From contig JALSOD010000288.1 of NCBI GenBank assembly GCA_026986655.1, positions 1 to 6,996 of the forward strand: a DNA stretch of 6,996 nt, written 5' to 3'. Source of the stretch: Caldifarciminota bacterium. Its GTDB lineage: Bacteria > Hydrothermota > Hydrothermia > B15-G9 > WFZT01. A program made the translations under genes and the position numbers. Positions 6,572 through 6,996 of the stretch are shown piece after piece (positions within the stretch are counted from its first letter, which is position 1; every line of letters begins with the position of its first letter). The notes beneath the pieces were generated by a model that had not been told where the DNA came from, did no database searches, and saw only the letters and a list, made by a program, of their open reading frames with translations.

Positions 6572-6996
6572 TTATCCTCCAAGAATCAAAATTTTCAATT
6601 TATTTTCAAATACATCATCGATGCTTTTAAAAAACACAAATATACAGGTTTGCTGATATGTCAGGTCTATACCACTCTCTGATTGTGATACAGTATAAAC
6701 TGGAAAGATGTTAAATACAGCATGCTGCTCAGAGATGAGTTTTATCCCGGTGTCAAAAACTGTGTCATCCAGTATAAGCTCATTCCCCTCCTTACGTATT
6801 CTGTCTTTAAAACTACCTGCCACTTTTCCATCAACAATCACCTTTGAATCAATGCTGTCAGCTGATGGCATGGAAAAATTGAACTCTACTGCAAAGAAAC
6901 TTCCAGCGGAATTACCTTCAATCCTGTAGTCTATAGTTATGCCATTGTTGATTATACTAACATTTTTAGTGACACTAATCTCTCTTTTACCATCTA
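6572..6996 (-). CDS. GH57-type alpha-amylase/4-alpha-glucanotransferase, C-terminal part (partial)
   Basis: The 5' end lies outside the window. The reading frame is open from the window edge (first full codon at 6994) to a TAA at 6572-6574, giving about 140 residues. This stretch resembles the C-terminal all-beta domain (DUF1926 type) that follows the catalytic barrel in GH57 alpha-amylases and 4-alpha-glucanotransferases. Landmarks are FFAVEFNFS (visible residues 33-41), matching the usual 'fGvEfNfsl' strand, and FPVYTVSQSESG (97-108), matching the 'P-v-x-T-v-S-q-S-E-x-G' signature. A YQQT follows at 113-116, where YQG-S/T is usual. The family acts on alpha-1,4-glucans by hydrolysis or disproportionation. 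Which of these applies cannot be decided because the catalytic residues are not visible. The final codons carry the ribosome binding site of galT, whose start follows the stop after one base, so the two genes are coupled. The family assignment rests on remembered motifs, not on a search. Confidence 0.8.
   Translation of the reverse strand, partial: DGKREISVTKNVSIINNGITIDYRIEGNSAGSFFAVEFNFSMPSADSIDSKVIVDGKVAGSFKDRIRKEGNELILDDTVFDTGIKLISEQHAVFNIFPVYTVSQSESGIDLTYQQTCIFVFFKSIDDVFENKLKILILGG
6576..6580 (-). promoter_or_regulatory. Ribosome binding site of galT, inside the upstream gene
   Basis: GGAGG on the minus strand is five bases before the ATG at 6570 and overlaps the last Gly-Gly codons of the GH57-type gene. 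It fixes the galT start at 6570 and argues for translational coupling. Confidence 0.85.

Noticed and set aside
6571..6582. GalT start at the upstream in-frame TTG
   Set aside because: The TTG overlaps the GGAGG site that is ideally placed for the ATG at 6570, and GalT proteins usually begin near M-P-E-L-R.

Overview
All the genes read on the minus strand, so transcription runs from high to low coordinates. I find six reading frames plus one very short partial. No RNA gene, CRISPR array, insertion sequence or recognisable rho-independent terminator was seen. The organism is a bacterium, probably thermophilic and uncultured. A lineage such as candidate division WOR-3/Hydrothermae would fit: a GH57-type polysaccharide enzyme, a secreted Asp-box propeller protein with a Bacteroidetes-style C-terminal sorting domain, and a DUF6754 operon occur together in a moderately AT-rich genome. 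This placement is inference from gene content, not from a marker gene.

Right part (6996 to 5542): the C-terminal end of a GH57 alpha-amylase/4-alpha-glucanotransferase-like protein is followed after one base by galT (galactose-1-phosphate uridylyltransferase family). The galT ribosome binding site lies inside the last codons of the upstream gene, so the two are almost certainly one translationally coupled sugar/glycan unit. After a 65-base gap comes an acyl-CoA dehydrogenase (5476 to 4298) with its own strong ribosome binding site. Its catalytic glutamate appears to sit at the isovaleryl/long-chain position rather than the medium-chain position.

Middle (4186 to 1889): after a 111-base gap with a plausible promoter comes a 765-residue exported protein. 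It has eight Asp-box (S-x-D-x-G-x-T-W) motifs typical of beta-propellers and a C-terminal domain resembling the type IX secretion type A sorting domain.

Left part (1775 to 1): a tightly packed membrane operon. A membrane-anchored fibronectin-III plus DUF6754 protein overlaps a six-helix membrane protein by 4 bases (ATGA). That gene in turn overlaps, again by ATGA, a third gene of which only 17 codons are inside the window. None of these three genes has a good Shine-Dalgarno site, in contrast to the three strong sites upstream. The operon has no established function and is the best candidate here for an undescribed system, probably a membrane complex.
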